Numbered from the stretch's first letter, positions 34,580-43,809 are shown. The stretch: DNA of 64,000 nucleotides from JAKAXS01 sp041940525 (GCA_041940525.1 JBGTSB010000001.1:62001-126000), one strand, 5' to 3'. The notes: generated by a model not told the origin, from the sequence alone. Translations and numbers: made by a program.

Positions 34580-35770
34580 ATGAGCCGCTCCAACAGCGAA
34601 AACCCTGGAAAACAGCACCCCGCGACGCAAATCTTGCACGAAGCACGCGACCCTTTCTCGCAGTTTGGATTCGTCAATCCTCCTGTGTATCGCGGATCGA
34701 CCGTCTTGTTCCCGACGGTTGAAGAGCTGTACGCGCGCACCCAGCCCTACACGTATGGCCGCCGCGGCAACCCGACCATGGTCTCGCTGGAGCAGGCGAT
34801 CGCCAAGATTGAAGGCGGCGCTTATACGACGTTGACGTCTTCTGGCTATCAGGCGGTGACGACTGCGATCTTGGCGTTCGCGGAGAGCGGCGATCACATC
34901 TTGATGGTCGACACGGTTTATCAGCCAACACGTGCCTTCTGCGATCTGACCTTGAAAAGGTTCGGTGTCGAAACGGAATACTACGATCCCACGGTTGGCG
35001 CAGGCATCGCGGATCTCGTTCGGGACAACACTCGGCTGATCTTCACCGAAAGCCCGGGCTCGGTCACGATGGAGATGCAGGACATTCCTGCCATCGCCGC
35101 CGTCGCGCGCGAGAAGAACGTTTGGCTACTGATGGACAACACCTGGGCCAGCCCGCATTATTTCAAGCCGTTCCAATACGGCGTAGATGTTTCGATCCAG
35201 GCTGCCACGAAATACATCGTCGGTCATGCCGATGCGTTGCTGGGGTCGATCACGGCCACAGAGAAAGCCGCAAAATACATTGACCGCGCCAAAGAAACTC
35301 TCGGAACCTGTCCCGGTTCGGAAGAAACATACTTGGGCTTGCGCGGCCTTCGCACCTTGGATGTGCGGTTGTCCCGGCATCAACAATCAGCGCTCGAAAT
35401 CGCCAGCTGGCTGGCGGAGCGTCCGGAAGTGAAGCGCGTGATGTATCCGGCTCTGCCGGATGACCCGGGGCACGAGATTTGGAAACGTGATTATCTTGGA
35501 GCCTGCGGTCTGTTTTCGGCCGTGCTTCACACCAGTGACAAGAAGGCAGTCGCCGCAATGCTGGACGGCATGGCGCTGTTCGGCATGGGCTATTCCTGGG
35601 GCGGTTATGAGAGCTTGATCATTCCGTTCAATCCAAGCAGCTACCGTACTGCTTGCCCCTGGACCGAAGAGGGCCAGCCGTTGCGGTTGCACATCGGGCT
35701 TGATGACGTTGAAGATCTTCGCCGTGACCTAGAGGCGGGCTTTGAGCGGCTGAACGCTGCTCTGGCTTAG
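34580..35770 (+). CDS. metC: Cystathionine beta-lyase (PLP)
   Basis: A 396-residue fold-type I PLP enzyme of the Cys/Met-metabolism family. The PLP Lys is in QAATKYIVGHADALLGS, the phosphate-binding and substrate residues in YTYGRRGNPTM, and the ring-stacking region in TSSGYQAVTTAIL. It cleaves cystathionine to homocysteine, pyruvate and ammonia in methionine synthesis. The start at 34580 has GAAGGA upstream. Its TAG stop overlaps the bluB stop by 2 bp on the opposite strand. No SAM riboswitch was seen before it. Confidence 0.9.
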   Translation: MSRSNSENPGKQHPATQILHEARDPFSQFGFVNPPVYRGSTVLFPTVEELYARTQPYTYGRRGNPTMVSLEQAIAKIEGGAYTTLTSSGYQAVTTAILAFAESGDHILMVDTVYQPTRAFCDLTLKRFGVETEYYDPTVGAGIADLVRDNTRLIFTESPGSVTMEMQDIPAIAAVAREKNVWLLMDNTWASPHYFKPFQYGVDVSIQAATKYIVGHADALLGSITATEKAAKYIDRAKETLGTCPGSEETYLGLRGLRTLDVRLSRHQQSALEIASWLAERPEVKRVMYPALPDDPGHEIWKRDYLGACGLFSAVLHTSDKKAVAAMLDGMALFGMGYSWGGYESLIIPFNPSSYRTACPWTEEGQPLRLHIGLDDVEDLRRDLEAGFERLNAALA

Positions 35771-36420
35771 CGGATAATCAGACGATCCTCGCCATCCGTG
35801 CGGGCCTGCCAACCGTGCCGTTCCAGTTCGGGGTCTTGGTGTTCTTCGCAGGGCCACCCAACACAGAGGTAGGCCACAAGCTTCCAGGACGGCGGTACAT
35901 TCAAGACATCCAGCACGGCCTGCGGCTCTAGGATTGAGAGCCAGCCGACGCCCAGCCCCCGGGCGCGCGCTGCCAGCCAGAAACTGTGCACGGCCGTCAC
36001 CGTCGAATAGTCCAGCATCTCCGGCATAGTTTGCCGGCCGAGACCATCGCCCTGCTCCGTCTCGTGGTCGCAAAAAACAGCCAGCTGCACTGGCGCGTCG
36101 TTGAGGCCTTCCAACTTGAGCTGTGCGTAGGTTCGCGCGCGTTCGCCGGAATAGCCGGCTAGGGCCCGGTCGTTACAGGCGGAGAAGCTTTCCCGAACGA
36201 CTTGGCGTGCCTGCGGGGATCGAACTTCGACCCAGCGCCACGGCTGGCTGTTCCCGACCGATGGTGAAAGTTCGGCATCGGCAATGCACGCTTCGAAAAG
36301 CGACTGCTCGACCGGATCCTTGACGAAGCGCCGGACGTCGCGTCTCCAGGCAAAGAGTTTCGTCAGCTCGTTGCTGAAGTCCTCATCGAAGTAGGCTGTT
36401 TCGTTCTTCACCGTCATCAC
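35767..36420 (-). CDS. bluB: 5,6-dimethylbenzimidazole synthase BluB
   Basis: A 217-residue flavin-destroying enzyme of the nitroreductase fold that fragments FMNH2 to make the lower base of cobalamin. RRDVRRFVKDPVEQSLFEAC at the N-terminus, SVGNSQPWRWVEV and the C-terminal AVLDVLNVPPSWKLVAYLCVG stretch are typical. It is the last gene of the minus-strand cob transcript; its ATG overlaps the cobB stop (ATGA). BluB indicates that the organism makes dimethylbenzimidazole itself. Confidence 0.95.
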   Translation of the reverse strand: MMTVKNETAYFDEDFSNELTKLFAWRRDVRRFVKDPVEQSLFEACIADAELSPSVGNSQPWRWVEVRSPQARQVVRESFSACNDRALAGYSGERARTYAQLKLEGLNDAPVQLAVFCDHETEQGDGLGRQTMPEMLDYSTVTAVHSFWLAARARGLGVGWLSILEPQAVLDVLNVPPSWKLVAYLCVGWPCEEHQDPELERHGWQARTDGEDRLIIR

Positions 36421-37742
36421 GCCACCTGCGCTATGGCATGAAAGAAACTGCCGGTGACCCGCTCCCGGCGTGCGCCGAAGCCGCCGAGGTCGTTACCATA
36501 GGCGTCGCGAGCCTGCGCGAGAGGCTCATCCGAGCCATCCTCAACAATCGAGGCGTAGTGAAACTCATGGCCGCGGATCTGTGTGCCAGGCGCGCCGAGG
36601 ACACAATCACCAGCCAGAGTGAGATGTCTGTAACCGAGATGCAGGCGGCGTTTGGCAAAACTCGTGGCGTGAGAGAGTAACCCCGCCATCGCGTGTGTCT
36701 CTCCGTCAGGCGTTTCAATCATCCGCCCTAAAACCATAAAGCCGCCGCACTCGCCATGCACCGGGCGGCTCTCAGCGAAAGTCCTCAGTCCGTTCAGAAA
36801 TGCCGTTTGCTCGGCAAGCTCCGAAGCATAGAGCTCCGGATAACCGCCAGGCAGCCAACAAACATCGCAATCCCGATTTGGCGGCTCGTTCGCTAATGGC
36901 GAAAACGAGATGATCTCGGCGCCTGCAGCCCGCCAGCCCATCAAGACGTGCGGATAGACAAACGAGAATGCAGCATCGTCTGCTAGAGCGATGCGTTGTC
37001 CCGGCGGTTGCAGGGCAACACTGTCGTTGGCGTTTGTTTCAGGCTCAACTAGCAAAGGCATGGCCTTAGCCAGAACTGCGTCGATATCGATGTGTTTGGA
37101 GACGACGTCTGCAAGCTGGTCGAGGCGCACGTCGAGGGAGCCGACTTCACGCGCTTGTACCAGGCCGAGATGGCGTTCCATCATGTTCAAGCCTTCGGAG
37201 CGTGGAATGGCGCCGAGGACCGGCAAGCCGGCCTGTTCAACGGCGCGGCTCGCCAAGCGGATATGACGTTCGCTGCCGCACTTGTTCAAGATAACCCCGG
37301 CCACACGGACTCTGTTGTCAAACGTCGCGCAACCCAAGGCGACAGCGCCGGCCGATTGAGATTGTCCGCTGACATCGAGCACAAGGATTACTGGCAAGCC
37401 CAACCGTGCCGCGATATCCGCGCTCGAACCCGTCTGGCCCGGCTCAGCCGGTACGCCATCGAACAAGCCCATGTGCGCCTCGGCAATAAGCATCGCTGAG
37501 TTTCCAGCGGCCGCCGGCACAAGCACTCGCAGGAGTTCCGGCGGCATGGCCCAACTGTCGAGATTGAAACTCGGATGCCCGGTTGCGGCCTGGTGGAATG
37601 CCGGGTCGATATAGTCCGGTCCACACTTGGCGCCCGTGACGGCGACGTCGCGCTGACGTAGCGCACGCATCAAGCCGAGTGTCACAACGGTTTTTCCGCT
37701 GCCGGACTTCGGTGCTGCTATCAGCAAGCCACGCGGGGTCAC
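36417..37742 (-). CDS. cobB: Cobyrinate/hydrogenobyrinate a,c-diamide synthase CobB
   Basis: A 441-residue amidotransferase. It has a P-loop (APKSGSGKTVVTLGLMRAL) and the DTB-synthetase-like acidic CGPDYIDPAFHQAATG segment. A C-terminal class I glutaminase domain has the nucleophile Cys in VHGECGGFMVLG. It amidates the a and c side chains of hydrogenobyrinate before cobalt insertion in the aerobic route. ATGA overlaps join it to cobA upstream and bluB downstream. Confidence 0.95.
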   Translation of the reverse strand: MTPRGLLIAAPKSGSGKTVVTLGLMRALRQRDVAVTGAKCGPDYIDPAFHQAATGHPSFNLDSWAMPPELLRVLVPAAAGNSAMLIAEAHMGLFDGVPAEPGQTGSSADIAARLGLPVILVLDVSGQSQSAGAVALGCATFDNRVRVAGVILNKCGSERHIRLASRAVEQAGLPVLGAIPRSEGLNMMERHLGLVQAREVGSLDVRLDQLADVVSKHIDIDAVLAKAMPLLVEPETNANDSVALQPPGQRIALADDAAFSFVYPHVLMGWRAAGAEIISFSPLANEPPNRDCDVCWLPGGYPELYASELAEQTAFLNGLRTFAESRPVHGECGGFMVLGRMIETPDGETHAMAGLLSHATSFAKRRLHLGYRHLTLAGDCVLGAPGTQIRGHEFHYASIVEDGSDEPLAQARDAYGNDLGGFGARRERVTGSFFHAIAQVA

Positions 37743-38536
37743 TGTCTCACCTCTCCAGCAGGCCAGTACGTTTGCAGGTGCTCGCGCAGTTGCGCCCGCA
37801 GCTCCACGATCGTGCCGATGGCAACGATGGCTGGCGCGTCGATGTTCGCGGCGGAAACAGCACCGGCTGCGTCTTGCAGTGTCGTTTCGATCATTCTCGC
37901 CCGCGGCGTTGTTACCTCAACCAGTACGGCGACTGGAGTTGTGCCAGGTAAGCCATTCTGGATAAGCACGTCAGCGATCATGCCGAGGTTCCGCCGGGCC
38001 ATGTACAGGATCATTGGCTGGCCGCTCTGCGCCAGGGCAGCCCAGTCGGCCGGCTGGTCAGCGTCGGCGGGGTGGCCAGTCGCAAGAATGACGGCATGAT
38101 TGGTTGTTCGTGTTGTCGCCGGTATTCCGGCCATGGTCAGTGCCGCGAGGCCGGAGGTAATTCCAGGAATAACGCGAAACGGAATACCAGCTTCGGCAAG
38201 AACAAGCGCTTCTTCGCCGCCGCGTCCGAACACGAAGGGATCACCACCCTTCAAGCGCAAGACGCGAAGGCCTTGCCGGGCCAGCTCGACGAGCCGCAAG
38301 GAGATGTCTTGCTGCTTGGATGATGGCCGTCCTCCGCGCTTGCCTGCATATTCGCGTATCGCTTCCGGCTTTGCGAAATCGAGCACATCGGGGGAAACCA
38401 GCGCGTCGTAGACGATGGCATCGGCGTGCTTCAATGCGTGAAGAGCGTGCAGGGTCAGTAGACCGGGATCGCCCGGCCCGGCGCCTGTCAGCCAGACTGT
38501 GCCTGCTTCAAATTCTGGATGTATCGAACGCGTCAT
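37739..38536 (-). CDS. cobA: Uroporphyrinogen-III C-methyltransferase CobA
   Basis: A 265-residue SAM methyltransferase making precorrin-2, the entry to the corrin ring. The SAM loop TGAGPGDPGLLTLHALHAL, the GKRGGRPSSKQQD segment, RLKGGDPFVFGRGGEE and GIPFRVIPGITSGLAA are characteristic. It is the stand-alone SUMT (no CysG extension). ATGA couples it to cobM above and cobB below. Confidence 0.95.
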   Translation of the reverse strand: MTRSIHPEFEAGTVWLTGAGPGDPGLLTLHALHALKHADAIVYDALVSPDVLDFAKPEAIREYAGKRGGRPSSKQQDISLRLVELARQGLRVLRLKGGDPFVFGRGGEEALVLAEAGIPFRVIPGITSGLAALTMAGIPATTRTTNHAVILATGHPADADQPADWAALAQSGQPMILYMARRNLGMIADVLIQNGLPGTTPVAVLVEVTTPRARMIETTLQDAAGAVSAANIDAPAIVAIGTIVELRAQLREHLQTYWPAGEVRQ

Positions 38537-39294
38537 GAGCCTCTTCCCCGGTACCGCCGCTGGTATCCGGCATTGTAGAGCGCGCTTTCGCGAAAGTCAG
38601 TGTGCGCCAGTACGGGCCCGACCAGTATCAGGGCAGTTCTTTCCATGGGCGCCGCAGCGACGGCTTGACCGATATCCGACAACGTCGCCTTGATCACCCG
38701 TTCGTCCGGCCAACTTGCGCGATAAATAACTGCACACGGGCAAGTTTCGCCATAGTACGGCACAAGTTCGCTTACGACGCGATCCAAGGCATGGATTGAT
38801 AAGTGAACGGCAAGCGTTGCTCCTGTTTTTGAGAACGCCTCCAGCGTTTCACGCTCTGGCATGGATGAAGCCCGCCCGCCTGTGCGCGTGAGAACAAGGC
38901 TCTGCGAAACCTCCGGCAATGTGAGCTCGCGGCCTATGGCTGCCGCAGCAGCGGCGAATGCCGGAACACCCGGCGTCATCGTGTATGGAATCCCGATCGC
39001 GTCCAATCTCCGCATTTGCTCGCCCACGGCACTGTAGATGGAGATGTCTCCGGAGTGGACGCGCGCGACGTCTTGGCCGTCGTGTTCGGCGCGCTGGAAT
39101 TCGCTGATGATTTCGTCAAGAGACATAGGCGCGGTGTTGATGACGCGCGCATCCTGCGGACAGTATTCCAGCAAAGCTTTCGGCACGAGCGAGCCTGCAT
39201 AAAGGCAGACTTTGCATCGTGCGATCAGGTCTCGTCCGCGAACCGTGATGAGATCCGGCGCGCCTGGTCCGGCGCCGATGAAATGTACAGTCAT
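38533..39294 (-). CDS. cobM: Precorrin-4 C11-methyltransferase CobM
   Basis: A 253-residue SAM methyltransferase of the tetrapyrrole family. Key stretches are HFIGAGPGAPDLITVRGRDL, LYAGSLVPKALLEYCP, ARVHSGDISIYSAVGEQMR and PYTMTPGVPAFAAAAAAIG. I chose the ATG at 39294, which overlaps the cobE stop as ATGA; an upstream ORF extension to 39432 would run through cobE in another frame. It methylates C-11 in the aerobic pathway. Confidence 0.95.
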   Translation of the reverse strand: MTVHFIGAGPGAPDLITVRGRDLIARCKVCLYAGSLVPKALLEYCPQDARVINTAPMSLDEIISEFQRAEHDGQDVARVHSGDISIYSAVGEQMRRLDAIGIPYTMTPGVPAFAAAAAAIGRELTLPEVSQSLVLTRTGGRASSMPERETLEAFSKTGATLAVHLSIHALDRVVSELVPYYGETCPCAVIYRASWPDERVIKATLSDIGQAVAAAPMERTALILVGPVLAHTDFRESALYNAGYQRRYRGRGS

Positions 39295-39674
39295 GGGCCT
39301 GCTCCGTGTGCGAGCGCGCAGGTCACCTTCGCTGACTTTATGCGCGCTAACAGCAGCGAACTGCCCGGCCCAGCCGCAGCCAAAGCTGCCGCTTCCGAAA
39401 CTGACGACACGCTGAAGAGGCGTTTGGAGCACGATGACTGCGTGACACCCCCAGCGCTGCCCTGCTGAAGCTCAGCGTCACCAACACACAGGACCGATAT
39501 GCCTAAAGCTTTTCCGGCGCCCAGAATGCCTGGCTCAGCCGCCTTCGCGGAAGCGGTCGCGATCGCGCCGATATCAGAGACGGCAATGGATGCATCGGCC
39601 GCCGCGCGTTCAATCAAGGTGACGACTTCCGCGGCCTCCACACCCTTGCGGGTTCCTATGCCGGCAACAATCAT
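39291..39674 (-). CDS. cobE: CobE (CbiG C-terminal-like) cobalamin biosynthesis protein
   Basis: A 127-residue protein beginning MIVAGIGTRKGVEAAEVVTL, the start pattern of the CobE/CbiG_C domain, with AADASIAVSDIGAIATASAK and a C-terminal VSEAAALAAAGPGSSLLL. In the aerobic pathway CobE is needed for full activity but its exact step is unclear; it may bind intermediates. I chose the ATG at 39674 because it overlaps the cobL stop by ATGA; longer in-frame starts lie inside cobL. Confidence 0.9.
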   Translation of the reverse strand: MIVAGIGTRKGVEAAEVVTLIERAAADASIAVSDIGAIATASAKAAEPGILGAGKALGISVLCVGDAELQQGSAGGVTQSSCSKRLFSVSSVSEAAALAAAGPGSSLLLARIKSAKVTCALAHGAGP

Positions 39675-40915
39675 GTCTTCGTCCACACCCATTGCGTAAC
39701 AGTCATTGCGGGCCGCCAAGCTGAGGACGAGCCCAGCGGCTCGGCACGGGAGATTGCGATCTGCGTTAGGCTGCCTCCCCGCTGCGCGTGCTGTGCGACC
39801 AGCCGTGATTCCGTTTCAAGTGTGACGGCATTTGCGACGAGGCGGCCACCTACGCGAAGCGCTTTGATCGCAGCGGCAAGAACGGCATCGCTCGCGCCGC
39901 CACCAATAAAGATCGCATCGGGCGTTTCAAGCCCGTCCAAGGCCACAGGCGCTGAGCCCTTCACCACGCGCAGGCTAGGGACGCCTAGGGCGGCGGCGTT
40001 GCGGGCGCAGAGCGCTGCCCGGTCGTCCCGGAGTTCAATCGCAATCGCCCTGTTTTGCGTGTCGGACAGCATCCATTCGACGCTGATCGATCCGCTGCCG
40101 GCCCCGATGTCCCACAACAGTTCGCCGGTTCGGGGTGCCAGTGATGAGAGCGTGATCGCCCGCACCTCGCGCTTGGTGATCTGGCCTTCGTGCTCAAACA
40201 TGTCATCGGACAAGCCTTGCGCGCGAGGAATGATCACGGCATTAAGGCCAGCTTTGATCTCGATGGCCAAGATGTTAAGCGCGTTGCAGCCTTCGAAACA
40301 TGCCTGTTCGGCGGATGCTGTCCTAACGCGTTCGTTCGGTCCGCCTAGGCGCTCCATGACGGTGATCTGAGAGCCGGGCATGCCACGTTCGCAAAGCAGC
40401 TTCGAGACGGCCATTGGCGTTCGCGCATCCCAGGATAACGCGAGGATACGCGCGCCTGGCTGAAGATGCGGAATGATGTGTTCGAGCGGGCGCCCGTGCA
40501 GGCTGACGCAAACGGTTGTTTGAAGCGGCCAAGCAACGTGATTTGCGGCCAAGCTGAAGGCCGACGGCGCGGGCAGGCAGAGCATCTCTTCAGCTGGGAT
40601 GTGCGCGGCCAGCGTCGCGCCGATGCCATAGCTGAAGGGATCACCCGAAGCCAACACGCAGATGGGCCGGCCCCGTTTGGCAAGTATTTCCGGCACCGCG
40701 CTGAGCAGCGGGCTCGGCCATACCATCTCGTTGCGAACAAGCGTTTCCGCCAGATCCAGTTGCCGCCGTCCGCCGATAACCAGCTCAGCATCGTTAATGA
40801 GCCGCTTTGCTGCAGCGCTTAACCCGTCCAAGCCGTCTTCTCCGATGCCGACGATGGACAGCCACCGTGCGGGCGCTGCATGATGAGCTTGGTTATGCTT
40901 TTGGAGACCACTCAT
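39671..40915 (-). CDS. cobL: Precorrin-6Y C5,15-methyltransferase (decarboxylating) CobL
   Basis: A 414-residue fusion of CbiE and CbiT types. The N-terminal half (SIVGIGEDGLDGLSAAAKRL, VLASGDPFSYGIGATLAAH) is the tetrapyrrole methylase. The C-terminal half from about 225 (GELLWDIGAGSGSISVEWML, with DAIFIGGGASDAVL) is a class I SAM methyltransferase that also decarboxylates. The ATG at 40915 uses the same base as the cobK start on the opposite strand; a longer ORF to 40963 would overlap cobK. Confidence 0.95.
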   Translation of the reverse strand: MSGLQKHNQAHHAAPARWLSIVGIGEDGLDGLSAAAKRLINDAELVIGGRRQLDLAETLVRNEMVWPSPLLSAVPEILAKRGRPICVLASGDPFSYGIGATLAAHIPAEEMLCLPAPSAFSLAANHVAWPLQTTVCVSLHGRPLEHIIPHLQPGARILALSWDARTPMAVSKLLCERGMPGSQITVMERLGGPNERVRTASAEQACFEGCNALNILAIEIKAGLNAVIIPRAQGLSDDMFEHEGQITKREVRAITLSSLAPRTGELLWDIGAGSGSISVEWMLSDTQNRAIAIELRDDRAALCARNAAALGVPSLRVVKGSAPVALDGLETPDAIFIGGGASDAVLAAAIKALRVGGRLVANAVTLETESRLVAQHAQRGGSLTQIAISRAEPLGSSSAWRPAMTVTQWVWTKT

Positions 40916-41685
40916 TGAGCGACTCCTTCCCAGTTCTGGTGCTCGCTGGCACGAGCGAAGCAATGGATCTCGCCGGACACCTTACCGCGCGGCCGCACTT
41001 TCGTGCGCTGGTCTCGTTCGCCGGGCGGACTGCTTCGCCGCGTTTGCCGGATCTGCCCTATCGTACAGGCGGTTTTGGTGGCGCGGAAGCTTTGGCCGAG
41101 TTCCTGCGGCAGGAAAAATTCGAAGCGGTTATCGACGCTACGCATCCTTTCGCCTCTGCCATGACAGCAAATGCTGTGAGAGCCTGTGGCCTTGCGCACG
41201 TGCCATTGTTGCGGCTGACGCGGGCACCATGGAAGCGTCAATCTGGCGATCAGTGGATTAAAGTTGAAGACGTTGAGGCAGCGGCGGAGGCTCTCGGGCC
41301 CACGCGAAGAACCGTTTTCCTGGCGATCGGACGGCAAGGCGTGTCGCACTTCGCCGGACTTCCGCACCGCTTTGTGGTCCGCAGCGTCGATCCCGTCGAG
41401 GATGGCGTTCTGCCGGATGACACGACGTGGATCACAGCGCGAGGGCCGTTCACGTTGGAGGCGGATGAAGCGCTTATGCGGAGCGAGGCGATTGATGTCG
41501 TCGTCAGCAAAAACTCCGGTGGTGATGCGACCTACTCGAAGATTGCGGCGGCTCGCCATCTCAAGCTGCCCGTGGTCATGATCCGCCGGCCCGGTCCCAA
41601 CGTGGATGGCGAGGTTCATCAGGCCGATGCCGCAATCGATTGGTTGGAAGCTTTGCGCGCGAGAGGTCATGGTGCCTCCTCGTAG
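40915..41685 (+). CDS. cobK: Precorrin-6A reductase CobK
   Basis: A 256-residue NADPH-dependent reductase of precorrin-6A. It has a Rossmann start (PVLVLAGTSEAMDLAGHL), YRTGGFGGAEALAEFLR, VIDATHPFASAMTANAVRAC and near the end DVVVSKNSGGDATYSKIAAA, all usual in CobK. It is the only cob ring gene on the plus strand here. The start must be near the conserved PVLVLAG strand; a TTG at 40915 with GGAG about 9 nt upstream fits best. That TTG shares a base with the cobL start codon. Its 3' end overlaps cobJ by 19 bp. Confidence 0.9.
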   Translation: MSDSFPVLVLAGTSEAMDLAGHLTARPHFRALVSFAGRTASPRLPDLPYRTGGFGGAEALAEFLRQEKFEAVIDATHPFASAMTANAVRACGLAHVPLLRLTRAPWKRQSGDQWIKVEDVEAAAEALGPTRRTVFLAIGRQGVSHFAGLPHRFVVRSVDPVEDGVLPDDTTWITARGPFTLEADEALMRSEAIDVVVSKNSGGDATYSKIAAARHLKLPVVMIRRPGPNVDGEVHQADAAIDWLEALRARGHGASS

Positions 41686-42434
41686 CGCCGTGGCGTGAGT
41701 ACCCAAGCGCCCAGTCCGCCCGCCTTTGCGATAAGGCGTGACTGCGACGAGCCGATGAGGACAACGGTTTGCATATCCGCCATCTCCGCCGATGCTTCTT
41801 TGAGGGGAACGAGATTGATCGTTTCGCCTTCGCGGCTGACAGCGCGTGCGAACAACACAGGCGTTTCCGGCCCTCTCACTTCCCGTGCGATGGAAAGCGC
41901 TGCCGGCAAGCCGTCCGGTCGCGACTTTGATATTGGGTTGTAGAGCGCGACGACGAAATCCGCCTCTAGCGCGGCGCGCAATCTCTGTTCTATGATGCGC
42001 CGTGGCTTGAGATTGTCGGACAGTGATATGGCGCAGAAGTCGTGTCCGAGCATCGCTCCGGCTTTTGCCGAGGCCGCCTGCATGGCCGACACCCCGGGGA
42101 TGACATCAATGGTGAGCGCGCGCCAGGCTTCTGGGCCCGCCTCGACAGCTTCGAACACGGCTGCGGCCATGGCGAAGATGCCTGGATCTCCTCCCGACAC
42201 AACGGCAACGCGATGCCCAGACTGCGCCAGTTGCAGCGCGTGCTCGGCACGTTGTAGCTCTACGCGATTGTCCGTGGCGTGGCGGCGCTGGTTAGGCTCG
42301 CCTGGCGGCAAGCGATCTATGTAGGGACCGTAGCCGATGACGTCGGTCGCCATGCGCAGGGCTTCGGCCGCTGCGGGCGCCATTAGCGTTTCCGCCCCCG
42401 GTCCAAGGCCAACTATGGTCAAAGAGCCCGTCAT
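41667..42434 (-). CDS. cobJ: Precorrin-3B C17-methyltransferase CobJ
   Basis: A 255-residue SAM methyltransferase that contracts the corrin ring. IVGLGPGAETLMAPAAAEAL, VIGYGPYIDRLP, VVSGGDPGIFAMAAAVFEAV, IDVIPGVSAMQAASAKAGA and VALYNPISKSRPDGL mark the family. It overlaps cobI at the start (ATGA) and cobK (opposite strand) at the end. Confidence 0.95.
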   Translation of the reverse strand: MTGSLTIVGLGPGAETLMAPAAAEALRMATDVIGYGPYIDRLPPGEPNQRRHATDNRVELQRAEHALQLAQSGHRVAVVSGGDPGIFAMAAAVFEAVEAGPEAWRALTIDVIPGVSAMQAASAKAGAMLGHDFCAISLSDNLKPRRIIEQRLRAALEADFVVALYNPISKSRPDGLPAALSIAREVRGPETPVLFARAVSREGETINLVPLKEASAEMADMQTVVLIGSSQSRLIAKAGGLGAWVLTPRRYEEAP

Positions 42435-43174
42435 ATGCGCCGCCCGTTGCCCGGCAAGAGCACAAGCGAGAAGTACGGGGCTTTATCGTCGGGCTTGTCT
42501 TGCAAGCGTACGATATGTTCGCCCTGCATGGTACCGCGCTCAACGTACATGGCTTGATCAATCCGGCCAGCCGCAGTCAAGGCGTCGCGCACTTTCTTCA
42601 AGTGGCGGCCAACCTTCATGATGACGGCCGCATCGGTGTGCATCAGCCGCTCAGCGAGTGTCTCTGCGGGCAGCGTTGCCGGGAGCACGGTCATGATGTC
42701 ATCGCCGAACGTCATCGGCGTATTGGCGCGCGACCAGCATCCTGCCATGCCAGTGATGCCCGGCACGACTTCACATGGATGCGGGGGGACGAGACGCCGC
42801 CAGAGATGCATGAACGAGCCAAAGAAGAACGGATCTCCTTCGGCCATGATGGCAACGCTGGAACCGTTTTGAAGCAGTTGGCTGATGTGCGCCGTTGCTT
42901 GCTCGTAAAACGTTTTGATCGCATCGACGTAGACTGGGTCGCTGACGTGAAGCTCCGTCGTGAACGGGTAGTACATCGGGTATTCGTTTCGGTCTGGACC
43001 GATGAGATCCTCGACGATTGTACGCGATGTACCGCGCCGGCCTTCCTTGGCGAAATAGGCGATGACGTCAGCCTCGGCCAAGACGTGATGCGCGCGCATG
43101 GTCAACAGCTCCGGATCACCGGGGCCTACGCCGACGCCGTAGAGCATTCCTTTGACGACAGGCCGGTGCTTCAT
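42431..43174 (-). CDS. cobI: Precorrin-2 C20-methyltransferase CobI
   Basis: A 247-residue SAM methyltransferase. LYGVGVGPGDPELLTMRAHH at the N-terminus, AIMAEGDPFFFGSFMHLWRR, VVPGITGMAGCWSRANTPM and MKVGRHLKKVRDALTAAG are those of CobI/CbiL. It adds the C-20 methyl in the second ring methylation. ATGA overlaps join it to cobH upstream and cobJ downstream. Confidence 0.95.
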   Translation of the reverse strand: MKHRPVVKGMLYGVGVGPGDPELLTMRAHHVLAEADVIAYFAKEGRRGTSRTIVEDLIGPDRNEYPMYYPFTTELHVSDPVYVDAIKTFYEQATAHISQLLQNGSSVAIMAEGDPFFFGSFMHLWRRLVPPHPCEVVPGITGMAGCWSRANTPMTFGDDIMTVLPATLPAETLAERLMHTDAAVIMKVGRHLKKVRDALTAAGRIDQAMYVERGTMQGEHIVRLQDKPDDKAPYFSLVLLPGNGRRI

Positions 43175-43806
43175 TCTTTTCTGCTCGCCAAGGCATTCAC
43201 GGCGGCAACCGCCATCGCACTGCCGCCTTTGCGCCCGCGCACGATCAGGTAGGGGATTTGATGGCCGCTCGCCGCTAGCGCGTCTTTGGACTCAGCCGCG
43301 CCGACAAACCCGACCGGTAGCCCGATCACTGCGGCGGGACGTGGCGCGCCAGCATCGAGCATCTCGAGCAAGCGAAACAGCGCGGTTGGGGCGTTACCGA
43401 TGGCGATCACGCTGCCGGCCATCTGATCGCGCCACAGCTCCATGGCCGCTGCGGAACGCGTGTTGCCGAGCTTCTGGGCCAGGTCCGGCACGGCCGGATC
43501 GTCGAGCGTGCAGACAATCGGATTGTTGGCAGGCAGCCTGGCTTTGGTAATGCCGTTCGCTACCATTTTAGCATCGCACAAAATGGGTGCGCCCCCTTGC
43601 AAGGATTCGCGTGCAGCAACCGCGAAGTCCGGCGACATCTCGACATCGCCGGCAAGTTCGACAAGGCCGCACGCATGCACCATACGCACGACGACCGGCT
43701 CTTCGTCCGCGTTGAAGCGTTCAAGGTCGCTTTCGGCGCGGATAATGGCGAACGAGCGCCGGTAGATCTCCGCGCCCTCGCGCACGTAATCGTAGGCCGC
43801 CGTCAT
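43171..43806 (-). CDS. cobH: Precorrin-8X methylmutase CobH
   Basis: A 211-residue isomerase moving the C-11 methyl to C-12 to give hydrogenobyrinate. YDYVREGAEIYRRSFAIIRA starts the protein, VVRMVHACGLVELA contains the catalytic His, and MVANGITKARLPANNPIVCT and IGLPVGFVGAAESKDAL follow. It begins 3 bp after the cobG stop. Confidence 0.95.
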   Translation of the reverse strand: MTAAYDYVREGAEIYRRSFAIIRAESDLERFNADEEPVVVRMVHACGLVELAGDVEMSPDFAVAARESLQGGAPILCDAKMVANGITKARLPANNPIVCTLDDPAVPDLAQKLGNTRSAAAMELWRDQMAGSVIAIGNAPTALFRLLEMLDAGAPRPAAVIGLPVGFVGAAESKDALAASGHQIPYLIVRGRKGGSAMAVAAVNALASRKE

Positions 43807-43809
43807 TCG

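Noticed and set aside
42500..43252. 250-codon plus-strand frame opposite cobI
   Set aside because: Antisense to a well-supported methyltransferase and without recognisable domains.
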